The notes beneath the pieces were generated by a model. It was not told the DNA's origin. It worked only from the letters and a program-made list of their open reading frames with translations, and did not search any database. A stretch of DNA of 64,000 nt, from contig WAEK01000011.1 in NCBI GenBank assembly GCA_011634665.1, forward strand, positions 761,001 through 825,000, in the 5' to 3' direction. Positions 22,640 to 34,913 of this stretch are shown piece after piece. Each line of letters opens with the position of its first letter. Positions within the stretch are counted from its first letter, which is position 1. Origin of the DNA: Mortierella sp. BCC40632 (lineage: Eukaryota > Mortierellomycota > Mortierellomycetes > Mortierellales > Mortierellaceae). The position numbers and the translations under genes are program-made.

Positions 22640-23118
22640 CTATGGGAGAGTGCCAAAAAAGAAGAGCTTCTTACATTTAGGCATCCTTTCGTATTCGTTC
22701 AGGACAGGCTTTTTTGGTTTGGATCTAGAGCCATGTCGATGGTGATGGTCGCACTCTCCGTCATGTGCATGGTCATGACCATGGCCATGACCTTTTCCAG
22801 AGGATGAGGGCCGATTAGAAGCAGGGCCTCCATCCGACTCGGACCCCGAGTCCGAGTCTGATTCTGAAGAGGATTCATCCGAGGATTCGCCAAACGGCCG
22901 TTGCTTCTTGAAGATACAGCAGACTATTGTCGTTATTAATAATGATATTATTATTAGACAACCAAGGGGGAGGGGTTCAACGGACCAAGCAAAGGGAAAA
23001 AAAAAAGTGATGGAAGAGGAAAATAGTCAGGAAACAAGGAAAAGGAGCAAAGAGAGAAAGAAAGAGAGAAAGCACACCTGTTTCCCCGACATTTTGCATA
23101 TTTGCTCGGACCCTTATT

Positions 23119-23152
<34 letters not shown>

Positions 23153-23504
23153 TCGACTTACTCTTGGAGCTCTTCTTGCCCATGTGTTCGTTATCAATGA
23201 CATCGTCATCCCACTGAACCCGTCGTTCAGCACTCGATTCACCAGTTAGATCCAGAATTCCAACGACTCTCCCATCGCCATCGCCGTCTTCTGCTGAGCC
23301 CTCTTCCTGGGTCTCGGTTGGGTCGAGAGTCATGGTTCTAGACCCATGGGTGGCAGGATACCGGATGGATCCTGCGACGGCTAATCGTCCGCCTGCTACC
23401 GTGTGTCTATATCCTCCATTGCTGGGCCCACTATTGGGCGATGCTGCGGGAGTAGAGTCTGGACTGGCTGAGCCTTGTGGAGTGTCGTAAAAAGTAGGTG
23501 CCAT
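22640..23504 (-). CDS. YPI1: Type 1 protein phosphatase inhibitor, Ypi1/PPP1R11 family
   Basis: This is a small, mostly disordered regulator that binds protein phosphatase 1. Two exons, 23504-23162 and 22923-22640, join in phase 1. The family core spans the junction: ERRVQWDDDVIDNEHMGKKS from exon 1, then SKICCIFKKQRPFGESSDES across into exon 2. It matches the Ypi1/PPP1R11 pattern, including the PP1-docking RVxW (RRVQW) and the Cys pair. The N-terminus is Ser/Pro/Gly-rich. After the core come an acidic Ser/Asp stretch and a His-rich segment (GKGHGHGHDHAHDGECDHHH). The stop at 22640-22642 is the first in frame. However, CCTAAAT|GTAAGA near 22674 is a good donor, so the true C-terminus may use a further exon (a CAG acceptor lies near 22592). 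The intron holds a 29-nt sense-strand poly(T). The gene is divergent from TRAPPC4. Confidence 0.88.
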
Positions 23505-24166
23505 GCTTCAAGGCTCTTTTTCTTTTTTTTTTTTTTTTTTGTTTGAATGTCTATTGTTGTTGTTGTTGTTGTTGTTGTTGTAGGATTCCTGAGAACCGGC
23601 TTCTGTTTGTTCTTGTTTGTAGATGGATGGGGCTGATGGAGATCTGGGTGCAGAGCCGGCTCACGTCAGAGCAGAGAAGGCTATGCTTGCTTGATGCTGT
23701 AATAAAGATGATTTAAAGAGTCTGTTGATGCAAAGAAGGACAGAAGAGAGCAAGGAGGAGGAGGACAGTGTGACTGCGCTAGATTAGGAATGAGGTGGAA
23801 GTGACCAGAACGAGCGATCATCACATGTTCCATCATCCCACTTCTACCACCATTCATCCTCACTGGAACCTACTCTTCTCTCTCTCTCTCTCAAAACAAA
23901 ATAAAACCAAGGAACACGGCGACTGGACAACAGGACAAGGAGGCTCTGACACACCTCTGAACCCGATCAGCCAAGAGTAGACATTTTGCCAGGACGGGTC
24001 TTTTTTTTTTTCTCTTAGTGCTCCCAGACAGGACTTTGCCCAAAGGCCCCCAATAGGCATTCCCCGATAATATACCAGCCGACTCTATATTTTTTTTTGC
24101 TTGCTTTGCACACACACGTGCATTCGACTTTCAGACCAAATACCAGCCTTCTACACCTCTTTCAGC
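23505..24166. promoter_or_regulatory. Divergent promoter region between Ypi1 and TRAPPC4
   Basis: This 662-base spacer separates two divergent starts. It contains a T run with a (GTT)n repeat at 23517-23580, a (CT)n at 23877-23893, and short T runs. No distinct element is recognised; its promoter role is positional inference. Confidence 0.45.
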
Positions 24167-25223
24167 ATGATTTTCTCCATCTACATCATCAACAAGGCAG
24201 GCGGCCTCGTTTATAACCGGGATTATTCCGAAGGACTCTCCAAACTCACCTCTAACGAGTACCTTGTCCTCGCAGGAACATTTCATGGGTAAGTTCAGAG
24301 TCTGTGAGCAAGGAGCAGCATAAGAAAGGATATCTCTCTCCACTTTTTTTTTTTTTTTTTTTTTTTTCACATACTGACGCGTGGTAACTTTTTTCTTTCA
24401 TTCTTCACTTGTGGATCCAAAATATCGACAATGGTGATGACAATATGGCCATGATGATATCTTCTCTTCATCATCATCTAAAAAAAACCTGGTTTCATGG
24501 CTCATTGTGAAAAAACAAAAAAAACAAAAAAAAAACATACACACAGTGTGCACGCTATTACATCCAAGATCTCGCCCGTGCCTGGCTCAAGCGGTATTGA
24601 GATGCTCGAGACGGATAGCTTCAGGATACATTGTTTCCAGACCTTGACCGGTAAATGGAGATGCTTTGCTGTTTTTTTTTTTTTTTTTTCCTCAGCAGTA
24701 TGCGGAGCAAAAAAAAAGAAATCTAACCCTTGCATATTTTTTTTTCTTTTTTTTTTTTTACTACCTAATCTCTTCTTTCTAAACAAAAAAAGGCACCAAG
24801 TTCTTGTTGGTGACGGACCCACAACAACCGACGATTGATCACACTATGAAGAAAATTTATGAAATCTATTCGGATTACTGTGTCAAGAATCCCTTCCAGA
24901 ATCCAGAAATGCCTATTCGTTCCGAACAATTTGATGTCCATCTCTTGAAACTTGTAAAGTCAGTCGGAGGTCTCGTCATTCTTCCTCCTTCTGCAACAAC
25001 AACAACAACAACGGCATCGAACACGGCAGCTTCGTTTTTGTTGGGCGGGTTGAATGCTGCAGCAGGTGGTGGGAATGCTCTGGGCGGTGGCAACACTGCT
25101 CCGTCCAGTCATGCCAATAGTCCAGCCATTATTTCTTCACCTGCACCAGTCGCTGGTTCTAATACGTCAGTGCCTCCCACCTTGCCCAACATTGCTTCGA
25201 CAGGACTTGGCCTTGGTGTCTAA
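24167..25223 (+). CDS. TRS23: TRAPP complex subunit Trs23/TRAPPC4 (sybindin family)
   Basis: This is a core subunit of the TRAPP tethering and Rab (Ypt1) exchange complex acting in ER-Golgi and Golgi traffic. Three exons, 24167-24288, 24547-24650 and 24793-25223, join in frame (phases 2 and 1) to about 218 residues. The longin-like fold is recognisable: [20 protein letters not shown] at the N-terminus, [20 protein letters not shown] in exon 2, and [15 protein letters not shown] with [14 protein letters not shown] in exon 3. After the conserved core the protein carries a tail of about 85 residues rich in Thr, Ala, Gly and Ser. Most Trs23 orthologues I know end near the core, so this tail looks like a lineage addition. 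Both introns carry sense-strand poly(T) runs of about 20 nt. Confidence 0.92.
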
Positions 25224-26144
25224 ATAGGGAGAGAGGGAGAAGGGTATAAATATACATTTTTTTTATATTAGGAAGAAGGTAGAGGAGACAGGAAGAAAGA
25301 AGAAAGATAGAAAGGAGAAACTTTTTGTATAAAGCGGATGCAAACAATACCTCTTTGAGAGATTTCATAAAATGTCCCTTTTTTTTTTGTATCGATTTGT
25401 CTCCGAGATCGGTTTCACCTCCTTTCTGTTTTTCTTCTCTCACTTCCCTTTCTCACCCGGATTTCTCTGAAAAAAAAAAGAAAAAGAAAAAAGAGAAACA
25501 TTTGGTAGCAAGAGAAAAAAGTAAAAGATTCTCCAAGTCTTGTTGTCAGGTTAGATAGACCGTGCGGACGAAATTCTCTCTCTCTTTGTCACCCTCTCTA
25601 TATTGCTGATTCCCTCTCATTCTCTCTCATGACTGTTAGTTCATGCCATACGCATCAAAACGGAAGCCAAGATTTCTTAGGGACCTTGAAAAAAAAAAAA
25701 TTTTTTTTTAAGAAAAGAAAAAAGATTGTTATCGTCATCGAGTCAAGCATCCTTCCACCTGTTCTCTTCTTTGTTCCCAACCCTCCACTCCCTTTCACTT
25801 CCTTTTTGATTTTGATTTTCTTTTTCCTTTTTTTAAAACTGTTTCAAGAAGAGAAGGGAAAATAAATGAAGAAAAAGAAAAAGAAAAAAAAAAAAAAAAA
25901 GAAAAAAAAAGAAAGAAAGAAAAAGAAATCAAAAATCAGGATCATGACCACTGACAAGAAAGGAGGGAGGGAAAAGAAAGAAAAAGGCTTTTTTTTGAAT
26001 CTGAAGGAGGCGTGGAGGAGAGGTGTGGGTTGTGAGTGAGTGAGAATGAGTATGGATAATACAAAAAGTACAAGGTTGGACAGGGAACATGCTGGTGACG
26101 ATAAACAGATGAGGAGAAAAAGGACAAAATAAATATATATATAT

Positions 26145-26179
<35 letters not shown>

Positions 26180-26227
26180 GGGATAAAGATATGAAACAAT
26201 GGAGTGACAAAAAGCTGAGGAGCCAGG

Positions 26228-26263
<36 letters not shown>

Positions 26264-26496
26264 CAAATATTACAGTGGAAATGCTATGAAAGGAGCACGA
26301 CAGCACGATCAACGCACAGAGAAACAAAAACAAAAGAAAAGAGGAAGGAAAAGGGGGAGAGAGAGAGAGGGAGATAGAGATAGATAGGAAGGGCGCCCAT
26401 ATGAGGCGAGAAAAAGTGGAAGGGGGAATGAGTAGAATAAAAATAAACAATAAAAAAAAATCACACCAAGAATCCCCATCCAATCATCACGCGGTG
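25224..26496. other. Convergent 3' spacer, purine/pyrimidine low complexity
   Basis: This lies between the ends of TRAPPC4 (plus) and the histidine kinase (minus). It is dominated by A-rich tracts: 25877-25928, a 33-nt poly(A) at about 26229-26261, and (GA)n at 26148-26175. No coding signal is seen. Confidence 0.6.
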
Positions 26497-29400
26497 TCAG
26501 AGAGCCGTCGGAAACCGTATGCAGTTATCGAGCCCAAGATCCCGTTTGATGTTCTTGATATAGACCATTGCATTCGGAGGTGGAGTCAATGGAGGCGGCG
26601 GTACGACGGGTGGAGAGGCATTCCCTATCGCACCATTGCTGCCTCCAGTTGATGATGAGGTGGGTGTCGTCATAGCCGGAGGAGGGGAAGAGACCGGGGC
26701 CGAGGAAACAGAGGAAGAGGACGCAGGGGTCTTGAGAACATTGGCAACAGAGATGGGCGACCTCAACATGGGTTCTGAGCATGATGTCCCTTGGACAGAC
26801 GACGCGGTCAAAACACCTGCAGGTGCAGCGGTTGATGATGCAGATGGTGGTGGCGATATTGGAGCTCCGTTGATGACGATGGACTTGATCTCAACACTCT
26901 GTTCAGGCACGGATCCATGCCTGGCAGACTTGCTTTCGCCTGTCTGCTCCACCTCATCACTGCTCTTACTATTGAGCGACTCTGGGATAGCATCCAAATG
27001 TGACGCAGCCACATCATCCAGTGGATGAACATGGCTGTGACCATTCGATTGCAAATCCTCCACAACGGGTGTCACGGCAACAGTGGAATAATATCCAAGT
27101 CCCCTTCCCGCAACTGCGGCTCCATCTTTCCACTTGCCGTTCGCGCACAGATTTTCAGAGGCGCGACGGTACAAGGCCGAGGTCGCACTTAAACTGTCCA
27201 AGGCCGCAGCCGCATTATTGGCATATACAGATTCACTGTTGGCGCGTCGTCCAAGGATAAACCCACATCCTGCTCCCTCCACCTTACGGATCGGCCAAGG
27301 TGTCTCAAGACGACTGGGCCGATGCGCCGTCAGAGAGGGTGAGCCGGATGACGTAGGACCCGTGCTCAGACCTGCAGTCTCGGCCCCAGCATTCTCTTGA
27401 GCTCCACCCCCGCAATTTTGACATCCACTCGTAGGAAGAGTCGAGCCTGTCGCAATATCTGCCAAACTCGTCGTGGATGAGCTCGAGCTCAAGGCCGCAG
27501 GAACTGAGGGCGTTCCAGAACGGTGCTGCTCCTGTTCACTTGACTGACCATTGCTGGAACCAGGACAGGTCGGTGAACGACAACGATTTTTGGCCGCCGC
27601 TAATGCTGCTGCCAAACAAGCCTCATTCCTAGTCTGCAAGGCGCCACTCTCTAGCCGTGTCTTAAACTCGGTCAGGACTCGGTTCATTTCGAGTGCTACG
27701 AAGGGCTTGGTCATAAAGTCATCCATTCCTGCCAGAATGCAACGTTCCTTATCAGATCCCATGGCCGAGGCTGTCAAGGCAATCACATAGACATTTAGAT
27801 AGTCTTGGTATGGGTTTGGGGTTGGCTCCGACGTGGAATCTGCGTTTCCTTCAGACGAGGTGGTTGGTTGGTCTGAACGGGTTTCTGTGTCAGCAGAAAC
27901 GGATGTGGCAGTACAAGTTGCCTCGAGGTTCTCAAGCTGGAGACTGTTGACAAGAGACGAATTGTGGAGAAGACCACGGGTTCTTCTGCTGACAATAGTC
28001 TTTGTTGCATCGATACCGTCCATCACTGGCATGGAAACGTCCATCTAAAAAAGAGACATAGATAAAGATGGTTAGCTTAGGAACATTGAACTAACGTCTA
28101 GACGAATCAAAATTAATCCGGATCGTATTGGGAGTTGATTTAGAATGTTCCATACCAGGATCACGTCATAGACAGCGCCATTGTCTAACTTCTCAATGAC
28201 GCGCAGCCCATTTTCTACAACCTCCACATTTCTATAGCCCAATTTCTTGAGTACTACGACAGCTACTTGTTGATTCACTATAGTTCAACATAGGGTATTA
28301 AAAATAAAATAGAGAGACAAAGAAGGCCACTCATTGGTTAATAAACACAATCACACAATTTTACAGACACCTTGTCAGTCAAAATATAGTAATCGAGTCT
28401 GTACCAGTGTTGTCCTCGGCCAAGAGGATACGCAATGGCCGACCATCAAGCGTCACAGGCTTGGCTTCGCTCGATTCAACTACTTTGGCATACGATGGCC
28501 CAGACGGCTTGGAGACAGTTCCCTTGGTCGGCTTGGGTCCGATCGACTTGCTCGACAAGGATTTCTTCCCCTTGCTCTCTTTCTTTAGCTTCTTGTCCTT
28601 TTTGCTGGTGACTTCAGGAATAGGCGTCACAGTAGAAGCTGGAGCTGGCACAGAGCCTGGTGTTGGGGTCGACGCAGAGGCTGCAGAAGCTAATGTCGAG
28701 AAAGAGCTAGAGATCGGCCGAAGAGACTTTCGACTGGCTGCAGGAGGAAGTTGGACGGACTCGCTCAATGAAGCGGACAAAATGTCTGAAGATTCTGGAG
28801 CGGCCATTGGGGACGAAGGGGCTGTCGAACACGGGTACGACTCTGCTTCGGGAGACTGACACACTGTAAACGGAATCGTGAATGTAAACCGAGATCTAGA
28901 AAAGGATGCGGGATAGTCAGCAATAAACGACAACAAGGTTAGGTTATTGCTCCACAGAACCACTCTCCCCTCCTCCCAGAAACAGGATACAGAAAGGGGA
29001 ACTTACCCAACTCCCTCCGTGCTCTCGACCCAGATATGTCCGCCCATTTTCTCAACAAGACTTGCTGAGATGGCCAATCCTAAACCCGTGCCTCCGAATC
29101 GCGTGCTGACCGAGATGTCCACCTGGGAAAAGGATCTGAACAGGTCTGCAAGCTTATTCGCCGGAATACCACAACCCGTATCCGAGACTGCAAATTCCAA
29201 GATGACCGTATTCTCATCCATCAGGCTCTTGTCCATTGAGTTGGAAGTAGGTGCAGCAATGATGATTGGGGACGTAGAGATGCTATTGGCATTGCTATTG
29301 CCATTGCTGCTGTAGCCCACGGAGCCAGAGCCATCTACGGACGCATCAGGGTACGGAATAGGTGCACTCTGCGATAACCGTCCCCGAGAATGCGTTCCAT

Positions 29401-29997
29401 AACTCTCTCCAGCCAATCCATTCCGACGACGAGAGGCGGGGACGGGCTTGAGTGGGGTGGGTGCAGTTGGAGAATCGATTTTGACATCGTACCGTTGTTC
29501 AAACACCATTGGCTGTCGGTGATCCTGGCCAGTCAACATGGGCGATGCAGGCCACGATCTCGCCGCTCCAACGTCCCCATTCTCATGTCCTGGTCCTGCA
29601 GTCGAGCTCATGGGCGAATGCCGCATTGCGGTTGGTGAAGGGGCCGGGTGGATGGTTGGGTGTTGACCTTGGCTCGGATGATGGATTGAGACTCGAACTG
29701 AGACTCGACCTCTCTGCGTAAATTTGAGCGAGTTGGTACAGAGATTAATCAGCACCTGGCGCAGTCGGGTGATGTCGCCCAATAAATGCTCTGGCACGTT
29801 CTCATCAATGGTCCAGAGTAAAGGTAGCTCCTTTGACTCTTCTGAGCCGTCAATATACTGTAAATCATCAAGTTCTGGAGGCCATTCAATGACTGTGATG
29901 GTCTTGGACACATCATGCAGCGGCGATAGTCCTGCCAAGCTCACTGCATCTGTAGTCCGGAAAGAAGGAGAGAAAGAGAGAAAGAGAGAAGGAGAGA

Positions 29998-30056
<59 letters not shown>

Positions 30057-31525
30057 GAATCTTTTTGAACATAAGACTATTCATAGACAGGAAGTAAGGG
30101 CACGAAAAGATTAAGCGAAATCGCACCTTTCAAGCATTTGCGTAGACTGAGTGGTCGTTTCTCCAACAGGAATTTGACATCTTGGTCAATCCTAGAAATG
30201 TCGAGAATATCATTGATGACCTGTGAAGAAAAAGAAGAGCAAATATAAGAAACATATTTCTGAAAGTTGTACAAGCAGTTCTAAAAAAAAAAATAGACAG
30301 CCAAAATGACCTGTTTTCTTCACACTCCTCCCAGTCCTACTTACAGTCAAAAGATGCTGTCCACTGGTCCGAATCACTTCAATATATCCTGTTTGCTCTT
30401 CCGAGAGACCTTCTGTATCCAACAATATATCAGTCACACCAACAACAGCATTCATAGGATTGCGAATCTCGTGAGACATGTCTGCCAAGAACTTGGTCTT
30501 GTTCTTGGCTGTTGACTCGGCTGTCTCCCGTGCAAATACCAGGTTGGCTTCCATTCGCAGACGATCCAGCTCATCCGCGACTCGGATGCCTACATGCTCC
30601 AGAACTCTCCTGACAATCATGGCACTCTCTCCATCCAGTGCTTCTGTATGAATGATGCCAATTATACCCACAATTTCACCCTGGGCCGTCTCGAGTCGGA
30701 CAGCGAGATAGGATTTCACATTGGGGTCAGAAAGAGTTTCTGCGATGTCTGGATGCGTCAGTTGCAATTCTGAATGAACACAGGTGACTTTGTCCTCGAT
30801 TGTACAGTCGGCCAAATAGCCATGAAACGCATGCGGATCGACGTGAGGTCTAGAAGGACAGAGCGGAAAAATAGATAGAGCATGAAGTGGCAAAACCACA
30901 GGGAACACAAAAAAAAAAAAAAAAAAAAAGCGTGCATCATTAGGTGTTACGAGTCTTGCCCATTTTGATAAATCATATGGAAAATGGGAAATGGACAAAG
31001 AGCTGGGGAGAAAAAGAAAAGAAAGAGAGAGAATTGAAAGAGCAAAGAAAGAAAGCGAAAGGAGACTTACTCTCCAGGCCAGCTAGAGATGTTATGCATC
31101 ACCCCATCGATCTGCGGTACGTCTCCATGGAAGCGTTCCACGAGACTCATATATTCGGGTGGGTCGAGTTCCTTGAGTTCATCTAGGGTCACCAACTGAG
31201 AGACAAAGGCGTATTTGACTCCAAGGCTGTTGGCCAGCTCTTCCACAACAACATCAAAGAGTGAGTCTCCATTGCAGGTCAGTAGGGTTGCTGCGATGGG
31301 AGCCAAGTACGGGAAGCAAGGGTCACGCCATTCCCGTTCCATGCGCAGCAGGTCCGGAGTCAGTGAGGAGGACGTCGTGTCTGTCGAAGTGGCGATTGTA
31401 GGCAGCAAGAGAGCGAGCTCTGACTCGCGCGACAGTGGCGAAGCGTCTACAGTTCCACGGAAAGAGGAATAAGACTCGACTGCGTTAATGTCCGCGGAAA
31501 AAATAGAAGATAAAGAAAGGTAAGG

Positions 31526-31558
<33 letters not shown>

Positions 31559-32621
31559 CTGGTTGGCTGGACAGAAGGGATTTGGGCTGCAGAGAGTGCA
31601 GCACAAAGGGCAGACTGGCTGAAGGAGAAGGGACACGAACCCTCATCCCGCTCCTGTTGTGGAAAGATTAGAGTTGCAGGGCGTCTTTGACCATCGTCAA
31701 CACACGTCCGGGTATGTGCGAAGAATGATTTGTGTAGATGCACCCAGGTCGACGCTTGAATGTTTTTCTGCACTCACTTCTCCTCTCCCTTCTCTCTCCC
31801 AGTGTGGCTTTGTGGGATAGATGTCCTCATGTCCCTCCCCTGTTGCCTTTGGGTCACAGAAGAGAGCTCACTATTTTTTTTTTTTTTTTTTTTTTTTTCA
31901 TGAGAGGAGAATTGTTGCCAATGTTATCCGCTCTGAGGTGCACGAGTCCAAGGGTTGCATGTTGATGAAAAGAAAACGCCATGAACTATGGATTGTGCAC
32001 CTGTGGTTGTTTGGTTGTTGTTCACTGTGCCTGTGTGGATGTGGTTGTAGAACAATGAACATGCCACCATCGCCGCCCGCATCAACGATTTTTTTTCTAT
32101 CCAATCCACACAGAAAGGAAAGGGAAAAAAAAAAAAAAAAAAAAGTCAAGCCCAGCTGGGAGAAAAGGGAGAGAGCGGGTCATCAAAAGACATGAGACGA
32201 AAAAAAGAAAAGGCACAGGGCTGTATACTCAACCACCCCTGTGCTAGGAAGTGGGCAGAGAGAGAGAGAGAGAGAGAGGTGGTGAACCGATGGCTCGGAG
32301 AGTAGACGAAGCGAGCCCAGACATGACTCTCACCCCTTTCCATGGACTAAGAAGGGAGAGTGAGAAGGGGAGGGGTGCGTGCAAGGCAGATTGGGAGAGA
32401 GAGAGAGAGAAGAGAGAGAGAGAAGAGAGAGAGGAGAGAGAGGAGAGAAGAAGCACTGTGCAGTAGATCATACTGCAAAGTGGGCATGGGAGATCCACGG
32501 TTGCACAAAGGACGTCAACCAGTGTGGAAGGGGACGAAGGTCACCATCACACAGTCTTTTTTTTTTTTTTTTTTTCTTCTCTCTTACTCTCTTATCACTT
32601 TTCCTCTTTCCTTTCTCTCTC

Positions 32622-32659
<38 letters not shown>

Positions 32660-33218
32660 TTCTTCCCTTTCCAACAACAACAACATTTTGTACATCCCAC
32701 ACGCACGCACGCACACATACACACAAAAAAAAAAGGAGACGACGATGTGATAGTGAGCAGATAGAACAATAAAAGCCAGGGAAGAAAGGAGAGAAAAAAA
32801 AAAAAAAAAAAAGGGCAGGAGATGATAGATGACGACAATGACGACGTTGAGCAGCAAGCAACACAAGCTGAGCAAGGTCGCAAAAGGGAAGGACAGTATG
32901 CTTCTGTTATTGCTACTGTTGCTTATCCACTGCAAGGTGGAGCATTTTGTTGGGGTGGGGTATCCAAGGGCCAGCACACAGGGGTGATTGCCAGAGGCTA
33001 CTCTTTTCTTTTGTCTCCGGGTAACCTGACACCAGGTGAGAGAGGGAGAGAAAGAGAGCGGAACGAACAAGAGATATGGAGAAAGAGAGGGGAGAAAGAA
33101 ACAAAGAGAAGGAGAGAGCCACATGCCAGGACATTGGCTGCAGCGGACACGACCCAGAAAAGTGCGTCATCGGGAGAGAGGGGGTAGCGGGGCGCACGAG
33201 AGTGAAAAAGGGAAACAG

Positions 33219-33249
<31 letters not shown>

Positions 33250-34913
33250 AAATAATAATAAATAATATAGTAAAAGATATTCGTGCCCGTACCTGAGTCT
33301 GTTCCTGAACCAGTCTCCGAGACTGTCCCTGAGACGAGACTCGTCTGAAAATGACCAGCAACAACATCGCTAGAGGAAGACTCTTGCGAAGACGAGGACA
33401 ACTTACGTGCTGCAACCCCAATGGCCGAGGCTGCTGCGGTGTCATCAATTTTCAGGACAGTACCTGATCCCTGAGAAAATGACGTTGGCGGTAACGACAA
33501 CAACGATGGTGGTGGTGGTGGTGGCGGTGACGGTGATGACGATGTTGGTGATGATGATGATGGTGAGGTTGGTGAGGATGATGTCTTCGTCTCTGTCGTC
33601 GGCGCAGCATGTGTCTCTGTCTCTGTCTCTGTCGCCGTCGTCGTCATGGCTGTGTGACTGAACAAGGGCTCACCCGCCAATGCTGGCCGACCCAGTGATA
33701 GTGATGGGGTCGGTGTAGAGGCCAGTGAGGTCGGCGGCGGTGTCGTCATCGTGTTCGCTGCGATACGCTCACCAAACCCAGAGTCGACTGACTCTAGCCT
33801 AGACGCGGCTGGTCGCGACGGTGGATCCAGGCTTGAGTCTTTGACAAGTGCAGGGAGTGCACTAGGGGCTATTGCTGCTACTGTTGCTGCTGCTGTTGTT
33901 GTTGTGGTTGTGGTTGTTGTTGCTGTCTTTGTCGTTTTTGCTATTGTTGTCTGTACTACCGGCTGTTGTGCCAGAGTCGAGTGCTGGGGCAACATCCCGA
34001 GAGACGGTAACAGCATTGTCAGATCTGTCAGAATAACAGAATATCCGACAAGTGTGTCGCTCAGGTCTGCACCGCCCAAGCTTGACTCCAGTGTAGAGGC
34101 TGATGTAGATCCATAGATGAGCGATATCGACTCGATAAAATGACGGCTTTGGCCATCTTTAGTTGTTCTGGAGACGAGTCGCTTCAGAGGCGATTGCAGA
34201 GCCAGGACCTGCTGTCGCGAGCTAGGATAAGCAGCAGGCTGTGTGACATTCCGACTAATGTCATCGTGGTCCTGAGCGACTCTGCCCTGCTTTTGCCCCT
34301 GCGCCAGCGTCTGTGCCTCCTGTGCCTCTGCTCTGTCCAGGGTCAAGTCGTGCTGAATTAAGGTCTCTGTTCTATCTGAACAGGATATGACATTAGGTGG
34401 CGCAATCCTCGACCTTGACTCTGATACAGATACTGCTGATGCCTCGGACGATGCTTCAGATGATAGTGATGATGATAATAATGATGATGCTGTTATTGCT
34501 GCTGCTACTGTTGTTGTTATTGTCGTTGTGGTTGTGGTTGTGGTTGTCGCTGCTGTTGCTGCTGCTGCTGCTGAGGATGCTGAGGATGCTGAGGATGCTG
34601 TTGTGGTTGTGGATACTGTTGCTGCTGGCTCTGTGGATGTAGTTGGTTTAGCTCTAGTAGAGGTATGAATAATAGGAGGTATAGGTTCGGTCGCTTCGCA
34701 GGACAGGGTCGGAGCTCGAGGAGAGAGATCTGAAAAGACGCTGTTTAGGTTCGATCCACAAAGGCTGTGGGCCGTCGAACCGAATGCTGCCTCGGCAGCA
34801 CTATTGACGGCAACAACAGTGCCTGAAAGGTCACAGGCAAAGATCGGGTCCGATGACGACGAGACGAGAGGAGAGATCCATGGATCAGCGCCAAGCACAG
34901 CAGAGGGGATCAT
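26497..34913 (-). CDS. Hybrid histidine kinase: PAS, GAF, HisKA, HATPase_c and receiver domains
   Basis: Eight exons fit one frame: 34913-33293, 31446-31071, 30849-30345, 30220-30127, 29949-29007, 28895-28405, 28277-28156 and 28044-26497. This gives about 1,899 residues with every phase consistent. Exon 1 has a weak PAS-like segment (residues 20-60, [20 protein letters not shown]) and then a long Ser/Thr/Pro-rich linker. Exons 2-3 encode a GAF domain. The phospho-accepting histidine is near residue 792 ([20 protein letters not shown]). The ATP-binding N box is [19 protein letters not shown], and the G boxes are DTGCGIP and [10 protein letters not shown]. The receiver has the acidic pair RILLAEDNT, phosphoacceptor Asp in [10 protein letters not shown], and Lys in MTKPF. 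By family it autophosphorylates and feeds a phosphorelay to an HPt protein and response regulator. Long disordered inserts interrupt both HATPase and receiver. The C-terminal tail of about 390 residues is disordered. Intron 1 is 1,846 bases. Confidence 0.92.
29996..30052. repeat. (GA)n microsatellite in a histidine kinase intron
   Basis: An uninterrupted GA run lies in the intron between the fourth and fifth exons of the hybrid histidine kinase. On the sense strand it is (CT)n and provides a pyrimidine tract upstream of the acceptor at 29950. Confidence 0.95.
31447..33292 (-). other. 1.85 kb first intron of the histidine kinase gene
   Basis: The donor G|GTACGG at 33292 and the acceptor CTGTAG at 31447 preserve phase 1 and link the PAS-like exon to the GAF exon. 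The interval is low complexity: (GA)n/(CT)n, poly(A) at 31529-31554, 32795-32812 and 33220-33247, and poly(T) at 31875-31898 and 32558-32574. I find no exon that must be inserted, although a short cryptic one is possible. It is longer than most introns in this window. Confidence 0.6.

Noticed and set aside
31621..31700. Minus-strand GGGTTCGTGTCCC with a plausible T-arm, tRNA-Leu/Ser-like
   Set aside because: The 5' acceptor strand (GAAGGAG) is absent and the anticodon stem cannot be formed. It lies inside the histidine kinase intron.
33407..34668. Val/Asp/Leu-rich plus-strand frames
   Set aside because: Antisense of the Ser/Thr repeat linker in exon 1 of the histidine kinase.
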